NCBI GenBank assembly: GCA_937880075.1
Contig: CALFLM010000096.1
Span: 1-20,733 of the forward strand
Direction: 5' to 3'
Length of the DNA: 20,733 bases
DNA from: an uncultured Romboutsia sp.
GTDB lineage: Bacteria; Bacillota; Clostridia; Peptostreptococcales; Peptostreptococcaceae
The first letter of the stretch is position 1; each line of letters begins with the position of its first letter. Below the pieces are notes generated by a model. That model was not told where the DNA came from and ran no database searches. It worked only from the letters and a program-made list of their open reading frames with translations. Both the position numbers and the translations under genes were made by a program. This document shows, one piece after another, positions 1-7,123 of this stretch.

Positions 1-649
1 CTTCTATTAAGTCTTGTATTTCTTTATCTTTATTAGCTAACTCAAAAACTTGAATTCCATCTAAATTAGTATTTTTTAACTTATTGACTCTATCTATCAA
101 GTTATATGTTGATCCTAATCTACTAAAAGTTTTCATATGCATATTTTCTAATTGCGATATTCTATTTTCTAATATATTTATTCCAAATTCTCCTGCCATC
201 CCTCTATGACCTCTGTATAACTTGTTATTTATAAAAACTCCACCGCCTATACCTGTTCCTATAGTTATGCAAACAAAGTTTTTATTATCCACTGCATTTC
301 CCATAAATTTTTCGGCCATTGCAACACAGTTTACATCATTATCATATACACAGTTAAGCCCTGTGTGTTCTTTTATGTATTTATTTAGATACATATTTTG
401 TAAATCTATTACTTGCCCCATAAAATGAATATATCCATCATCATCAATAGCACCTGGTACACTCATTGCAACTCCTTTGATGTCATACTTTGTTTTATAA
501 TTATTTATTATATCTACTAATATTTCTTGCGTCTTACCTTCTCCTTGTTGTGGTGTTTTTATTGAATCTGATTCTATAAATTCGCTATCATTATTCATAA
601 TGCTGTATTTTATGAAGGTACCACCAATATCAAATACTATATAGTACAT
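1..649 (-). CDS. ROK-family sugar kinase, BglK-like (3' end beyond window)
   Basis: The first 216 codons are visible; the frame stays open to the window edge, so the C-terminus is missing. The start ATG at 649 follows a good site (AAGGAG, 9 nt upstream). ROK signatures seen: DIGGT at residues 7-11, YDNDVNC with catalytic-type Asp105 (the usual END is DND here), and TIGTGIGGG at 129-137. After RGMAGEFG (about 149-156) the sequence goes straight into a region without the CxCGxxGC zinc motif that most ROK kinases carry. From memory, Klebsiella BglK and its Firmicute relatives, which phosphorylate beta-glucosides such as cellobiose with ATP, also lack it. The gene is 30 nt downstream of the GH1 glycosidase, which supports a kinase acting on a beta-linked disaccharide or its product. 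The exact substrate is inferred; a generic hexokinase or ROK regulator is less likely, as there is no N-terminal HTH. Confidence 0.85.
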   Translation of the reverse strand, partial: MYYIVFDIGGTFIKYSIMNNDSEFIESDSIKTPQQGEGKTQEILVDIINNYKTKYDIKGVAMSVPGAIDDDGYIHFMGQVIDLQNMYLNKYIKEHTGLNCVYDNDVNCVAMAEKFMGNAVDNKNFVCITIGTGIGGGVFINNKLYRGHRGMAGEFGINILENRISQLENMHMKTFSRLGSTYNLIDRVNKLKNTNLDGIQVFELANKDKEIQDLIE

Positions 650-679
650 ATATTTATACTCCTTATTTATGTGTTTTTT

Positions 680-2059
680 CTAAAAACCATTGTTTAAAAT
701 TAATTCTTTAAACCAATATGCACTTTTTTTAGGAGTTCGTTTAAATTCATTATTTATATCAACTTCTACAAATCCATATCTATTTTTATATGCATTTAAC
801 CAAGACCAATTATCCATAAATGTCCATAGATGATATCCTTTTAAATTACAACCTTCATTTAAAGCTTTGTTAGCATATTTTAGATGATTACTTATAAACT
901 CTATACGATAATCATCTTCTATTCTTCCATTTACTTTGAATTTCTCTTCTCCCTCTACTCCCATTCCATTTTCTGATATAAAGAATGGAATGTTTTTATA
1001 GTTATCTCTAATATTTATAGATAAATCATATATACCTTTTTCATATATTTCCCATCCTCTATGAGGGTTTATCTTTTTACCCGGCATATCGTAAAAATCA
1101 AAGAATGATTCTGGTGTAAGTGGATCATCTTCTTTTACTTCACTTTCTTTTGCCTTAACTCTTCTTGGTTGGTAATAATTTACACCTAGTAAATCTACTG
1201 TATTGTTTTTTATTATCTCTATATCTTCTTTTGTATATATAGGCATTAAATTTTGTTGTTTTACAAATTCTATTAATTCCCCAGGAAATTCTCCATGTAC
1301 TGATGGATCTAAGAAAGAACGATTTAAAATTAAATCAGCTATATTAGATGCGTCTAAATCTTCTTTACTATTACTCCTTGGATATGATGGAGTTAAGTTA
1401 ATTATTATACCTATCTGTCCATCTAAATTTAACTTCTTATACTCACTTATAGCTAATGCACTAGATAACATTATATGATATCCAACTTGTACTGCTCTTT
1501 TAAAGTCAACTATAGCTGGGTAGTGATACTGACCTAAATATCCACATTCCACCGGAACTATAGGCTCATTGTGTGTAAACCACTTTTTAACTCTATCTCC
1601 AAATAACTCAAAGCATGTTTTAGCATAATTTTGATAATGTGTTACTACTTCTTTATTCTCCCATCCGCCTATTTCTTGTAAATACATAGGCATATCAAAA
1701 TGGAATAAGTTTATAAAAGGTTCTATGTTATTTTCTAACATTGTGTTTATAACATCATTATAAAAATCTACTGCTTTTTGATTTATACTATTGTCAGCTT
1801 TTATAAGTCTTGACCAACTTATAGAAAATCTAAATGAATTGTGACCAAGCTCTTTCATTAATGCTATATCTTCTTTATATTTATAATAAAAATTACTAGT
1901 ATCTTTAGGACCTATATTATTATGAAACTTTTCTGGTGCAATTTCATACCAATAGTCCCATATGTTTTGTTCTTTTTTGTCTACATTATAAGCACCTTCC
2001 ATTTGTGTTGCAGAAGATGCACTTCCCCACCAAAAGTCTATTGGAAATTTATAATTCAT
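680..2059 (-). CDS. GH1 family beta-glycosidase, possibly 6-phospho-beta-glycosidase
   Basis: A 459-residue cytosolic GH1 enzyme of normal length with no signal peptide. The acid/base Glu165 lies in FTHNEP (161-166) and the nucleophile Glu363 in ISENG (361-365); the N-terminal SSATQMEGA block places Gln19 in the sugar site. The phosphate-site region reads SWLNAYKNRY (419-428). 6-Phospho-beta-glycosidases of the LacG type have Ser, Lys at +7 and Tyr at +9. Here Ser419 and Tyr428 are kept, but +7 is Asn426 with Lys425 one place earlier. The glucosidase-type Glu is absent (Ser). Specificity is therefore ambiguous but leans to phosphorylated substrates, matching the BglK-like kinase downstream. 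I chose ATG 2059 because GGGAGAG lies just before it; an in-frame TTG at 2074 would be upstream of that ribosome site. It is 21 nt downstream of the GH125 gene, so co-transcribed. Confidence 0.92.
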   Translation of the reverse strand: MNYKFPIDFWWGSASSATQMEGAYNVDKKEQNIWDYWYEIAPEKFHNNIGPKDTSNFYYKYKEDIALMKELGHNSFRFSISWSRLIKADNSINQKAVDFYNDVINTMLENNIEPFINLFHFDMPMYLQEIGGWENKEVVTHYQNYAKTCFELFGDRVKKWFTHNEPIVPVECGYLGQYHYPAIVDFKRAVQVGYHIMLSSALAISEYKKLNLDGQIGIIINLTPSYPRSNSKEDLDASNIADLILNRSFLDPSVHGEFPGELIEFVKQQNLMPIYTKEDIEIIKNNTVDLLGVNYYQPRRVKAKESEVKEDDPLTPESFFDFYDMPGKKINPHRGWEIYEKGIYDLSINIRDNYKNIPFFISENGMGVEGEEKFKVNGRIEDDYRIEFISNHLKYANKALNEGCNLKGYHLWTFMDNWSWLNAYKNRYGFVEVDINNEFKRTPKKSAYWFKELILNNGF

Positions 2060-2080
2060 ATTTTTCTCTCCCAATTAAGT

Positions 2081-3355
2081 TTATTTTTTTACTTTTATAC
2101 CACAATAATCAAGTACTAATTCGCAAAACATCATGTTTGCCCAAGAGAACCAATCTCTTGTAAACTTATTTGGATCATCTGGATTAAATCCCTCGTGCAT
2201 TAAGTATGTTCCTGCATCTGTATTTTTCATTATTTCTAACAACTCTATTTTCTTATTTACATCATCAGTAGTCAACCCTTGCATTGCAAGTGATATATGC
2301 CATATATATCCTTCTGGTGTATGAGGACTTCCAACACCTGATGCATATTTTCCAATATAAAACTCTGGATTTTCTGTACTTAGTATAAATTTTCTAGTAT
2401 TTATATATTTTTCATTATTTAAATCTGAATATCCTAAATATGGTATTGCTAATAGACTTGGTAAGTTAGCATCATCCATTAAATTATAGTTTCCAAGACC
2501 ATCTACTTCATATGCATAAATTTGTCCACATCTTGGATGATTATATACTGCATATTTTTGTATCCCTTCATTTATTTCATCTCTTAAATTTCTTGCTTTT
2601 TTAGCTAACTTTTCATCATTTAATATTTCTCTAGCAATTTCATAAACGTAGTCTAATACGACAACAGCAAACATATTAGATGGTACTAAGTAACTATAAG
2701 TACAAGCATCATCACTTGGTCTAAATCCACACCATGTCATTCCTGTTACTCTATGTACTGGACCTTTTCCACTTCTAGCCAACGTATCTAGTTGACGACA
2801 ATCTAACCTTTCAAATTTATATGGTGAATTTTCTTCATGATTTTGTTCTACTTTCCATAAGTCTATTATTGTATGAACAGCTTTTTTGAAAGTCTCATTA
2901 AATTGTGAAGTTCTTCCTGTATTTTTGTATAGTAAGTAACTTAATTGTATTGGGAAACATAGTGAATCTATTTCATACTTTCTTTCCCATACATCAGGCT
3001 TCATATCTGTTAAATCAGTTTGATGTCCACAATCATTAGCTTCTTCATTAAAAGCATTCGCATATGGATCTACTAATATATATCTAAATTGTCTTTCAAC
3101 TAACCCCTCTATCATATCTGCTATTTCATTGTCTTCATTAGCTAGTACTAAGTATGGTCTAACTTGGCAAACAGAATCTCTTAACCACATAGCTGGTATA
3201 TCGCCTGTTAAAACATAGGATGTTTTATCTTCCATTCTTTTTATAGTTGTATTTATTGTATTTAGGAAACATTTTTCAAACATATCCCCTATTTTTTTAT
3301 CATCTTTAAAAGTTTCTTTTACTGTATCTATTAATTTATCTATCGATGTGTACAT
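2081..3355 (-). CDS. GH125 exo-alpha-1,6-mannosidase
   Basis: 424 residues, full length for GH125, without a signal peptide. The family removes terminal alpha-1,6-linked mannose with inversion, as shown for the Clostridium perfringens and pneumococcal enzymes. Diagnostic blocks are present: TGDIPAMWLRDS (50-61), TGMTWCGFRPSDDA (204-217) with the probable general acid Asp215, the SPHTPEGYIWH loop (343-353), and LMHEGFNPDDP (385-395) with the probable base Glu388. The offset between these two residues matches the published C. perfringens pair (Asp220/Glu393, from memory). The start ATG at 3355 is preceded by AAAGGGGAAAG. It sits 121 nt downstream of the binding-protein gene across an intercistronic hairpin, then leads into GH1 after 21 nt. 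It would trim the alpha-1,6 arm left once GH38 enzymes have removed other linkages. Confidence 0.94.
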   Translation of the reverse strand: MYTSIDKLIDTVKETFKDDKKIGDMFEKCFLNTINTTIKRMEDKTSYVLTGDIPAMWLRDSVCQVRPYLVLANEDNEIADMIEGLVERQFRYILVDPYANAFNEEANDCGHQTDLTDMKPDVWERKYEIDSLCFPIQLSYLLYKNTGRTSQFNETFKKAVHTIIDLWKVEQNHEENSPYKFERLDCRQLDTLARSGKGPVHRVTGMTWCGFRPSDDACTYSYLVPSNMFAVVVLDYVYEIAREILNDEKLAKKARNLRDEINEGIQKYAVYNHPRCGQIYAYEVDGLGNYNLMDDANLPSLLAIPYLGYSDLNNEKYINTRKFILSTENPEFYIGKYASGVGSPHTPEGYIWHISLAMQGLTTDDVNKKIELLEIMKNTDAGTYLMHEGFNPDDPNKFTRDWFSWANMMFCELVLDYCGIKVKK

Positions 3356-3420
3356 AATCTTTCCCCTTTTACAATTTTAAATTTACGATTTGTAAAAATT
3401 CGCCTTACAAGTAAAATAGT

Positions 3421-3457
3421 AAAGGTATTCTACTACCTTTAGTAGAAGAATACCTTT
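3421..3457 (-). terminator. Intercistronic hairpin between binding protein and GH125
   Basis: A 10-bp perfect stem (AAAGGTATTC 3421-3430 with 3448-3457), extended by 5 more pairs (3431-3435 with 3440-3444) across a 3-nt bulge, closing on a 4-nt loop. It lies 20 nt after the binding-protein stop. On the minus strand it is followed by ACTATTTTACTTG, only a weak T tract. It is therefore more likely a partial terminator or 3'-end stabiliser, giving more binding protein than downstream enzyme, than a full stop. Confidence 0.6.
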
Positions 3458-3476
3458 GATTTAAATTCTCTTAAAA

Positions 3477-4949
3477 TTATTTTTGTTCAGCCATCCACTT
3501 ATCGTATTGACCTTGAAGTTCTTTCATAACCTTGTCAATTCCAGCAGATTTTAATTTATCATTTAATTGTCCTAAGTATTTATCAGTATCAACAGACCCT
3601 GTAAATAATGGAGCCTTAAATTCTTGAACTATATTAGATATAGTAGCTATTTCTGTACTTATATTTGATGTATCTACGTAGAATCCTAATGTAGGAGAAG
3701 CTACGGCTTGAGAGTTAAACTTTTCATATTGCTCTATTCTATCTTTTGGGTCAGTATCATAGTTCTTAGTTAAGAATACATTTCCTAAAGCCCAAGATGG
3801 CATACTATATTTTTGCGCATCTTCAGTTTTTGTTATAGTCTTATCTTCATTAGTTGTATAGTGAACATCCTCTATACCTCTATCTATTAAGTTTCTTAAA
3901 TACTCATCAGTGTTTAATAAGTTTAAGAACTCCATAGCTTTTTCTGGATTTTTAGATGCAGCTGATATTGACATTACAGAACCTGTAACTGAGTTATTTA
4001 TAGTTAAAGGATCATGTGATGGAGTATATCCAACATCATATTTTGCATTTGAAGACCACATTTCTACTGCACCTGGGGCATATTGCTCTTTTCTAACAAA
4101 CCAATTTTCAACACTCATTTCATGTGGATCTGTATCTGTTGCAGCTTGTTGATGTATGTATCCTTTTTGGTAGAATCTTCTTAATGTATTTAAAGTATTT
4201 TTAACATCTTCTTGTTCATATATATTTACTATTTTAGTAGTATCACCTTCTAAAGCTATACCAAACGGTAGATTTTCTCCTAATAAGTAATCATATGGCA
4301 TATATGGGAAAAACCCTGATCCAGCTGCCATAGGCATTTTTAAATTCGGGAATTTAGCTTTTACTTTTTCTAATATTGGCTCTAAATCTTCTAAAGTCTT
4401 AGCATTTTCCATATCTTCTAAAACTCCAGCTTCCTCAGCCATTCTTTTATTATATGCCCACCCAAGTTGTTGACCAACTTCTTTGTTTGCTGGTATTCCA
4501 TATAAATTTCCGTTTATAGTAGCTCCTTCTAAGAATAATGGATTTATAGTTTCTTTTAATTTTTTTCCATGACTTTCTAATAAGTCACTTAACTCTAAGT
4601 AAGCTCCTTTTTGAGCATTTAATGCATAATCACTTGCAAAACATATATCAAATGGTTCCCCAGAAGAAGTTATAACTTGCATCTTTTGACCATAATCTCC
4701 CCAGTCTACCATTCTTAAATCTAATGTAACTCCTATTTTTTCAGCTGTATATTTATTTACCTCTTCCATAACCTTATCTTGATCTGGTTGAGGAGTACCT
4801 ATCATATACCATATTAATTCAGTTGTCCCCTTATTATCATTTGCTGAATCTACAGCCGAATCTTGCCCATTACTTGAACATCCAGTAAGTATAGCAGAAG
4901 ATGCTATTGTCATTACTAAAAATAAACTTGATAATTTTTTAAATTTCAT
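3477..4949 (-). CDS. ABC transporter oligosaccharide-binding lipoprotein (CUT1, DUF3502 type)
   Basis: 490 residues. A lipoprotein signal peptide (KK start, hydrophobic 8-20, lipobox LTGC with Cys24) anchors it outside the membrane. The mature part is a family 1 solute-binding protein: WGDYGQKMQVITSSGEPFD near residues 82-100, a NLLNTDEYL segment in the second half, and a C-terminal SPTLGFYVDTSN-type stretch typical of the DUF3502 tail. This is the LplA/YtcQ class; from memory the same landmarks occur in pneumococcal NgtS, which captures N-glycans for import. The substrate here is inferred from its glycosidase neighbours. It is the last of the three transporter genes, 57 nt after the second permease, with AGGGGG ahead of its ATG. 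Confidence 0.93.
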   Translation of the reverse strand: MKFKKLSSLFLVMTIASSAILTGCSSNGQDSAVDSANDNKGTTELIWYMIGTPQPDQDKVMEEVNKYTAEKIGVTLDLRMVDWGDYGQKMQVITSSGEPFDICFASDYALNAQKGAYLELSDLLESHGKKLKETINPLFLEGATINGNLYGIPANKEVGQQLGWAYNKRMAEEAGVLEDMENAKTLEDLEPILEKVKAKFPNLKMPMAAGSGFFPYMPYDYLLGENLPFGIALEGDTTKIVNIYEQEDVKNTLNTLRRFYQKGYIHQQAATDTDPHEMSVENWFVRKEQYAPGAVEMWSSNAKYDVGYTPSHDPLTINNSVTGSVMSISAASKNPEKAMEFLNLLNTDEYLRNLIDRGIEDVHYTTNEDKTITKTEDAQKYSMPSWALGNVFLTKNYDTDPKDRIEQYEKFNSQAVASPTLGFYVDTSNISTEIATISNIVQEFKAPLFTGSVDTDKYLGQLNDKLKSAGIDKVMKELQGQYDKWMAEQK

Positions 4950-5006
4950 TGTTAATCCCCCTAATAAATTATGTAATAATGTTTAAAATATATATTAATA
5001 TATATT

Positions 5007-5954
5007 TTACTCCTTTACCCCTCCAATTGTTAGTCCGCTTATAAAGTATTTTTGGAAGAATGGATAAGTACATGCTATAGGAAGCGTTGATACAACTACC
5101 ATTGCCATTCTAACTGATTCCTGTGGAAGTGCACTCATAACTTCTCCACTTAGCATTGCATTTTGTCTTATAAACTCCATATTCTTTTCTATTTTCATTA
5201 ACATATGTTGTAGTGGTACTAGGTTTTGATAATCAATATATAACATTGCATTAAACCAGTCATTCCAATATGCTAATGTAGAGAATAGAGCTATTGTTGC
5301 TATACCTGGAATAGCCAGTGGTATAACTATTTTTGTAAATATTCTAAATTCACTTGCTCCATCTATTCTAGCAGACTCTATTATTGAATCTGGAACAGAT
5401 TTTTGAAAAAATGTTCTCATTACAATTATATTAAATGAGTTAAATGCTAAAGGTAATATCAGCGCCCAAATAGTATTTTTAAGACCTAATACTTGAGTCA
5501 TAACTATGTATGAAGGTACCATTCCTCCACCAAATAGCATTGTAAAAAATACTAAAAATGTAAATTGTCTACGATATTTAAATCCTTTTCTAGATATTGC
5601 ATAAGCATAAGTTGATACCATGCTTACATTTATTATAGTACCTAATATAGTTACTACTATAGTTACCATATATGATTGTGCTAATGCTCCACCTGACTGA
5701 AGCAAATACTTATAAGCATCTAAGCTCCATTCCTTTGGAAATATTGAGTATCCATGTTCTAATAATGATTGTTCTGATGTTAAAGAGATAATTATTACAA
5801 ATATAAATGGAAATACACAAGCTATTGCAAATACTGCAAGTATTATGTTTGCTATTATATTTGTTATACCTGTAAAGCCTTCATTGTATGCTTTTTTCTT
5901 TTTCTTTGTAAACATTTTATTTTTAGTTTTTGTTTCATCTATTTTAGCTTCCAT
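5007..5954 (-). CDS. ABC sugar permease, YtcP type (second permease)
   Basis: 315 residues with about six membrane segments (first at roughly 32-58). The cytoplasmic EAA loop is seen at about 193-212 (ESARIDGAS...IPLAIP), which docks the ATPase. The length and the C-terminal SGLTIGGVKE ending fit the YtcP/CUT1 permease subfamily that pairs with LplB. The N-terminus is unusually charged, with a run KKKKK near residues 17-21. An in-frame TAG lies immediately before ATG 5954, so no earlier start is possible. Its Shine-Dalgarno AGGAGG is 20 nt upstream, with a small palindrome in between (see the separate entry). It forms an importer with the 5988-6917 permease and the 3477-4949 lipoprotein; no ATPase gene is in the window. 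Confidence 0.93.
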   Translation of the reverse strand: MEAKIDETKTKNKMFTKKKKKAYNEGFTGITNIIANIILAVFAIACVFPFIFVIIISLTSEQSLLEHGYSIFPKEWSLDAYKYLLQSGGALAQSYMVTIVVTILGTIINVSMVSTYAYAISRKGFKYRRQFTFLVFFTMLFGGGMVPSYIVMTQVLGLKNTIWALILPLAFNSFNIIVMRTFFQKSVPDSIIESARIDGASEFRIFTKIVIPLAIPGIATIALFSTLAYWNDWFNAMLYIDYQNLVPLQHMLMKIEKNMEFIRQNAMLSGEVMSALPQESVRMAMVVVSTLPIACTYPFFQKYFISGLTIGGVKE

Positions 5955-5987
5955 CTAATCGGCTACTTAGCCTTCCTCCTTCCTTAT
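5955..5987 (-). promoter_or_regulatory. Unusual ribosome site: far Shine-Dalgarno with intervening palindrome
   Basis: On the minus strand AAGGAGG is followed by AAGGCTAAGTAGCCGATTAG and then ATG at 5954. The distance from AGGAGG to ATG is 20 nt, far over the usual 5-9. The stretch 5961-5972 reads GGCTAAGTAGCC and can fold as a GGCT/AGCC stem with a 4-nt loop. Folding would shorten the effective spacing to about 8 nt. Sequence and distances are seen; the folding role is inferred. Confidence 0.5.
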
Positions 5988-6917
5988 TTAGAATAAACCG
6001 TATTCTGGATCTATTTTTTTAACTATGTAGTTTGTTATCATAATTAATACAAATCCTACTACTGACTGATATAAACCTGCTGCTGTACTCATTCCTATAT
6101 TACCCATATTCATAAGACCTTTATAGATATATGTATCTATTACATCTGTAACTGGATATAGTATTGCTGAGTTTCTTGGTACTTGGTAGAATAATCCAAA
6201 GTCTGATCTGAATATTCCCCCTATAGCCATTATCGTAAGTACTATCATTAATGGTACTAATAACGGTATTGTTATATTCTTTATTTGTTGCCATTTGCTA
6301 GCTCCATCTATTGTAGCTGCTTCGTAGTAACTCTTATCAATTCCTACAATTGCCGCTAGATATACGATACTTCCATATCCTACACCTTTCCATACATTCA
6401 TAAATACTAATATGAAAGGCCAATACTTCGCTTCACTATACCACTGTACCGGTTCTATTCCAAATGCACCTAACATAGAGTTTACCATACCTTTGTCTGC
6501 ACTTAAGAAACTAAACACAAAATAGCTTACTATAACCCATGATAAAAAGTGTGGAAATAACATACCTGTTTGATATAATTTTCCTAATCTCTTATTTGCT
6601 ATTTGACTAAGTACTATTGCAACAAAAACTGCAGCTACAAGCCCTAAAACTATAAAGATTAAGTTATAAACTACTGTATTTCGAGTTATACGAAATGCAT
6701 CTCCACTATCAAATAAAAATTTAAAGTTATCAAATCCTACCCATTCACTATTAATTAAACTTTGTATAAATCCACCAGTGCTTATTTTAAAGTTTTTAAA
6801 AGCTAATACTTGGCCAAACATTGGTAAATATGAGAATATTAATAGCCATATAGTACCTGGTAAAACCATTAGTAGCCATGCTCTATTTTTCCAGATGTCT
6901 TTAAAAAATTTCTTCAT
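5988..6917 (-). CDS. ABC sugar permease, LplB type (first permease)
   Basis: 309 residues with six predicted membrane helices, the first at about 14-38. The EAA loop at about 199-218 (EAATIDGAS...ITIP) is the ATPase contact. The N-terminal WLLMVLPGTIWLLIFSYLPM and the C-terminal KKIDPEYGLF are typical of the LplB branch of CUT1 permeases, which import larger oligosaccharides. The start ATG at 6917 has GGGGAG 8 nt upstream. It is the first gene of the transporter operon, following a 189-bp gap that holds a terminator for the response regulator and a candidate promoter. Partner genes are the 5007-5954 permease, 33 nt downstream, and then the lipoprotein. The imported substrate is inferred to be a mannose-rich glycan. 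Confidence 0.93.
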   Translation of the reverse strand: MKKFFKDIWKNRAWLLMVLPGTIWLLIFSYLPMFGQVLAFKNFKISTGGFIQSLINSEWVGFDNFKFLFDSGDAFRITRNTVVYNLIFIVLGLVAAVFVAIVLSQIANKRLGKLYQTGMLFPHFLSWVIVSYFVFSFLSADKGMVNSMLGAFGIEPVQWYSEAKYWPFILVFMNVWKGVGYGSIVYLAAIVGIDKSYYEAATIDGASKWQQIKNITIPLLVPLMIVLTIMAIGGIFRSDFGLFYQVPRNSAILYPVTDVIDTYIYKGLMNMGNIGMSTAAGLYQSVVGFVLIMITNYIVKKIDPEYGLF

Positions 6918-6988
6918 CTATGCCTCTCCCCTTTCTATACTTATATTTTATCATCAGGCAAACATTTCCTAAAGTGCACTATTATTAG

Positions 6989-7038
6989 ATTAGCAACACT
7001 AATTTTATTATTATATAACGTTTTCCTTTAGAATTTAA
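6989..7038 (-). promoter_or_regulatory. Candidate promoter and operator of the transporter-GH125-GH1 operon
   Basis: On the minus strand TTAAAT (7033-7038) and TATAAT (7010-7015) are 17 bp apart; the -35 is weak, the -10 is perfect. The spacer contains GGAAAACGTTATAT, which shares GAAAACGTT with the better cre-like site at 17022-17035 but has about three mismatches to the cre consensus. Just downstream, at 6989-7003, is the short inverted repeat ATTAG-CAACA-CTAAT, near the expected transcript start. The weak -35 would fit activation by the neighbouring AraC-type regulator, but that is inference. Confidence 0.4.
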
Positions 7039-7052
7039 ATTTTACATAACAA

Positions 7053-7076
7053 AAAAAGTAGCATAAGCTACTTTTT
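7053..7076 (-). terminator. Rho-independent terminator after the response regulator
   Basis: A 10-bp perfect stem AAAAAGTAGC / GCTACTTTTT (7053-7062 with 7067-7076) with a 4-nt loop. On the minus strand it is followed by further T residues (TTTTTTTGTT in total). It lies about 30 nt after the response-regulator stop and separates the yesLMN-like genes from the transporter operon. Confidence 0.85.
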
Positions 7077-7083
7077 GTCTTAC

Positions 7084-7123
7084 TTTTTATAAATTTAGCT
7101 TTCTTTTTATAAATTTAGCTTTC
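7084..7123. repeat. 20-bp perfect tandem duplication at the end of the response-regulator gene
   Basis: Units 7084-7103 and 7104-7123 are identical (TTTTTATAAATTTAGCTTTC). The second unit contains the last codons and the stop of the response regulator; the first lies just after the stop in the direction of transcription. The unit length is not a multiple of three, so it does not extend the protein. It looks like a recent slippage duplication. Confidence 0.9.

Noticed and set aside
2060..2074. Upstream TTG start for the GH1 gene
   Set aside because: It would place the ribosome site GGGAGAG inside the coding region; the ATG at 2059 has that site at the right distance and matches the family's N-terminus.
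6918..7052. T-box or other leader attenuator before the transporter operon
   Set aside because: Beyond a 5-bp inverted repeat near the start site there is no terminator/antiterminator pair or known leader motif.
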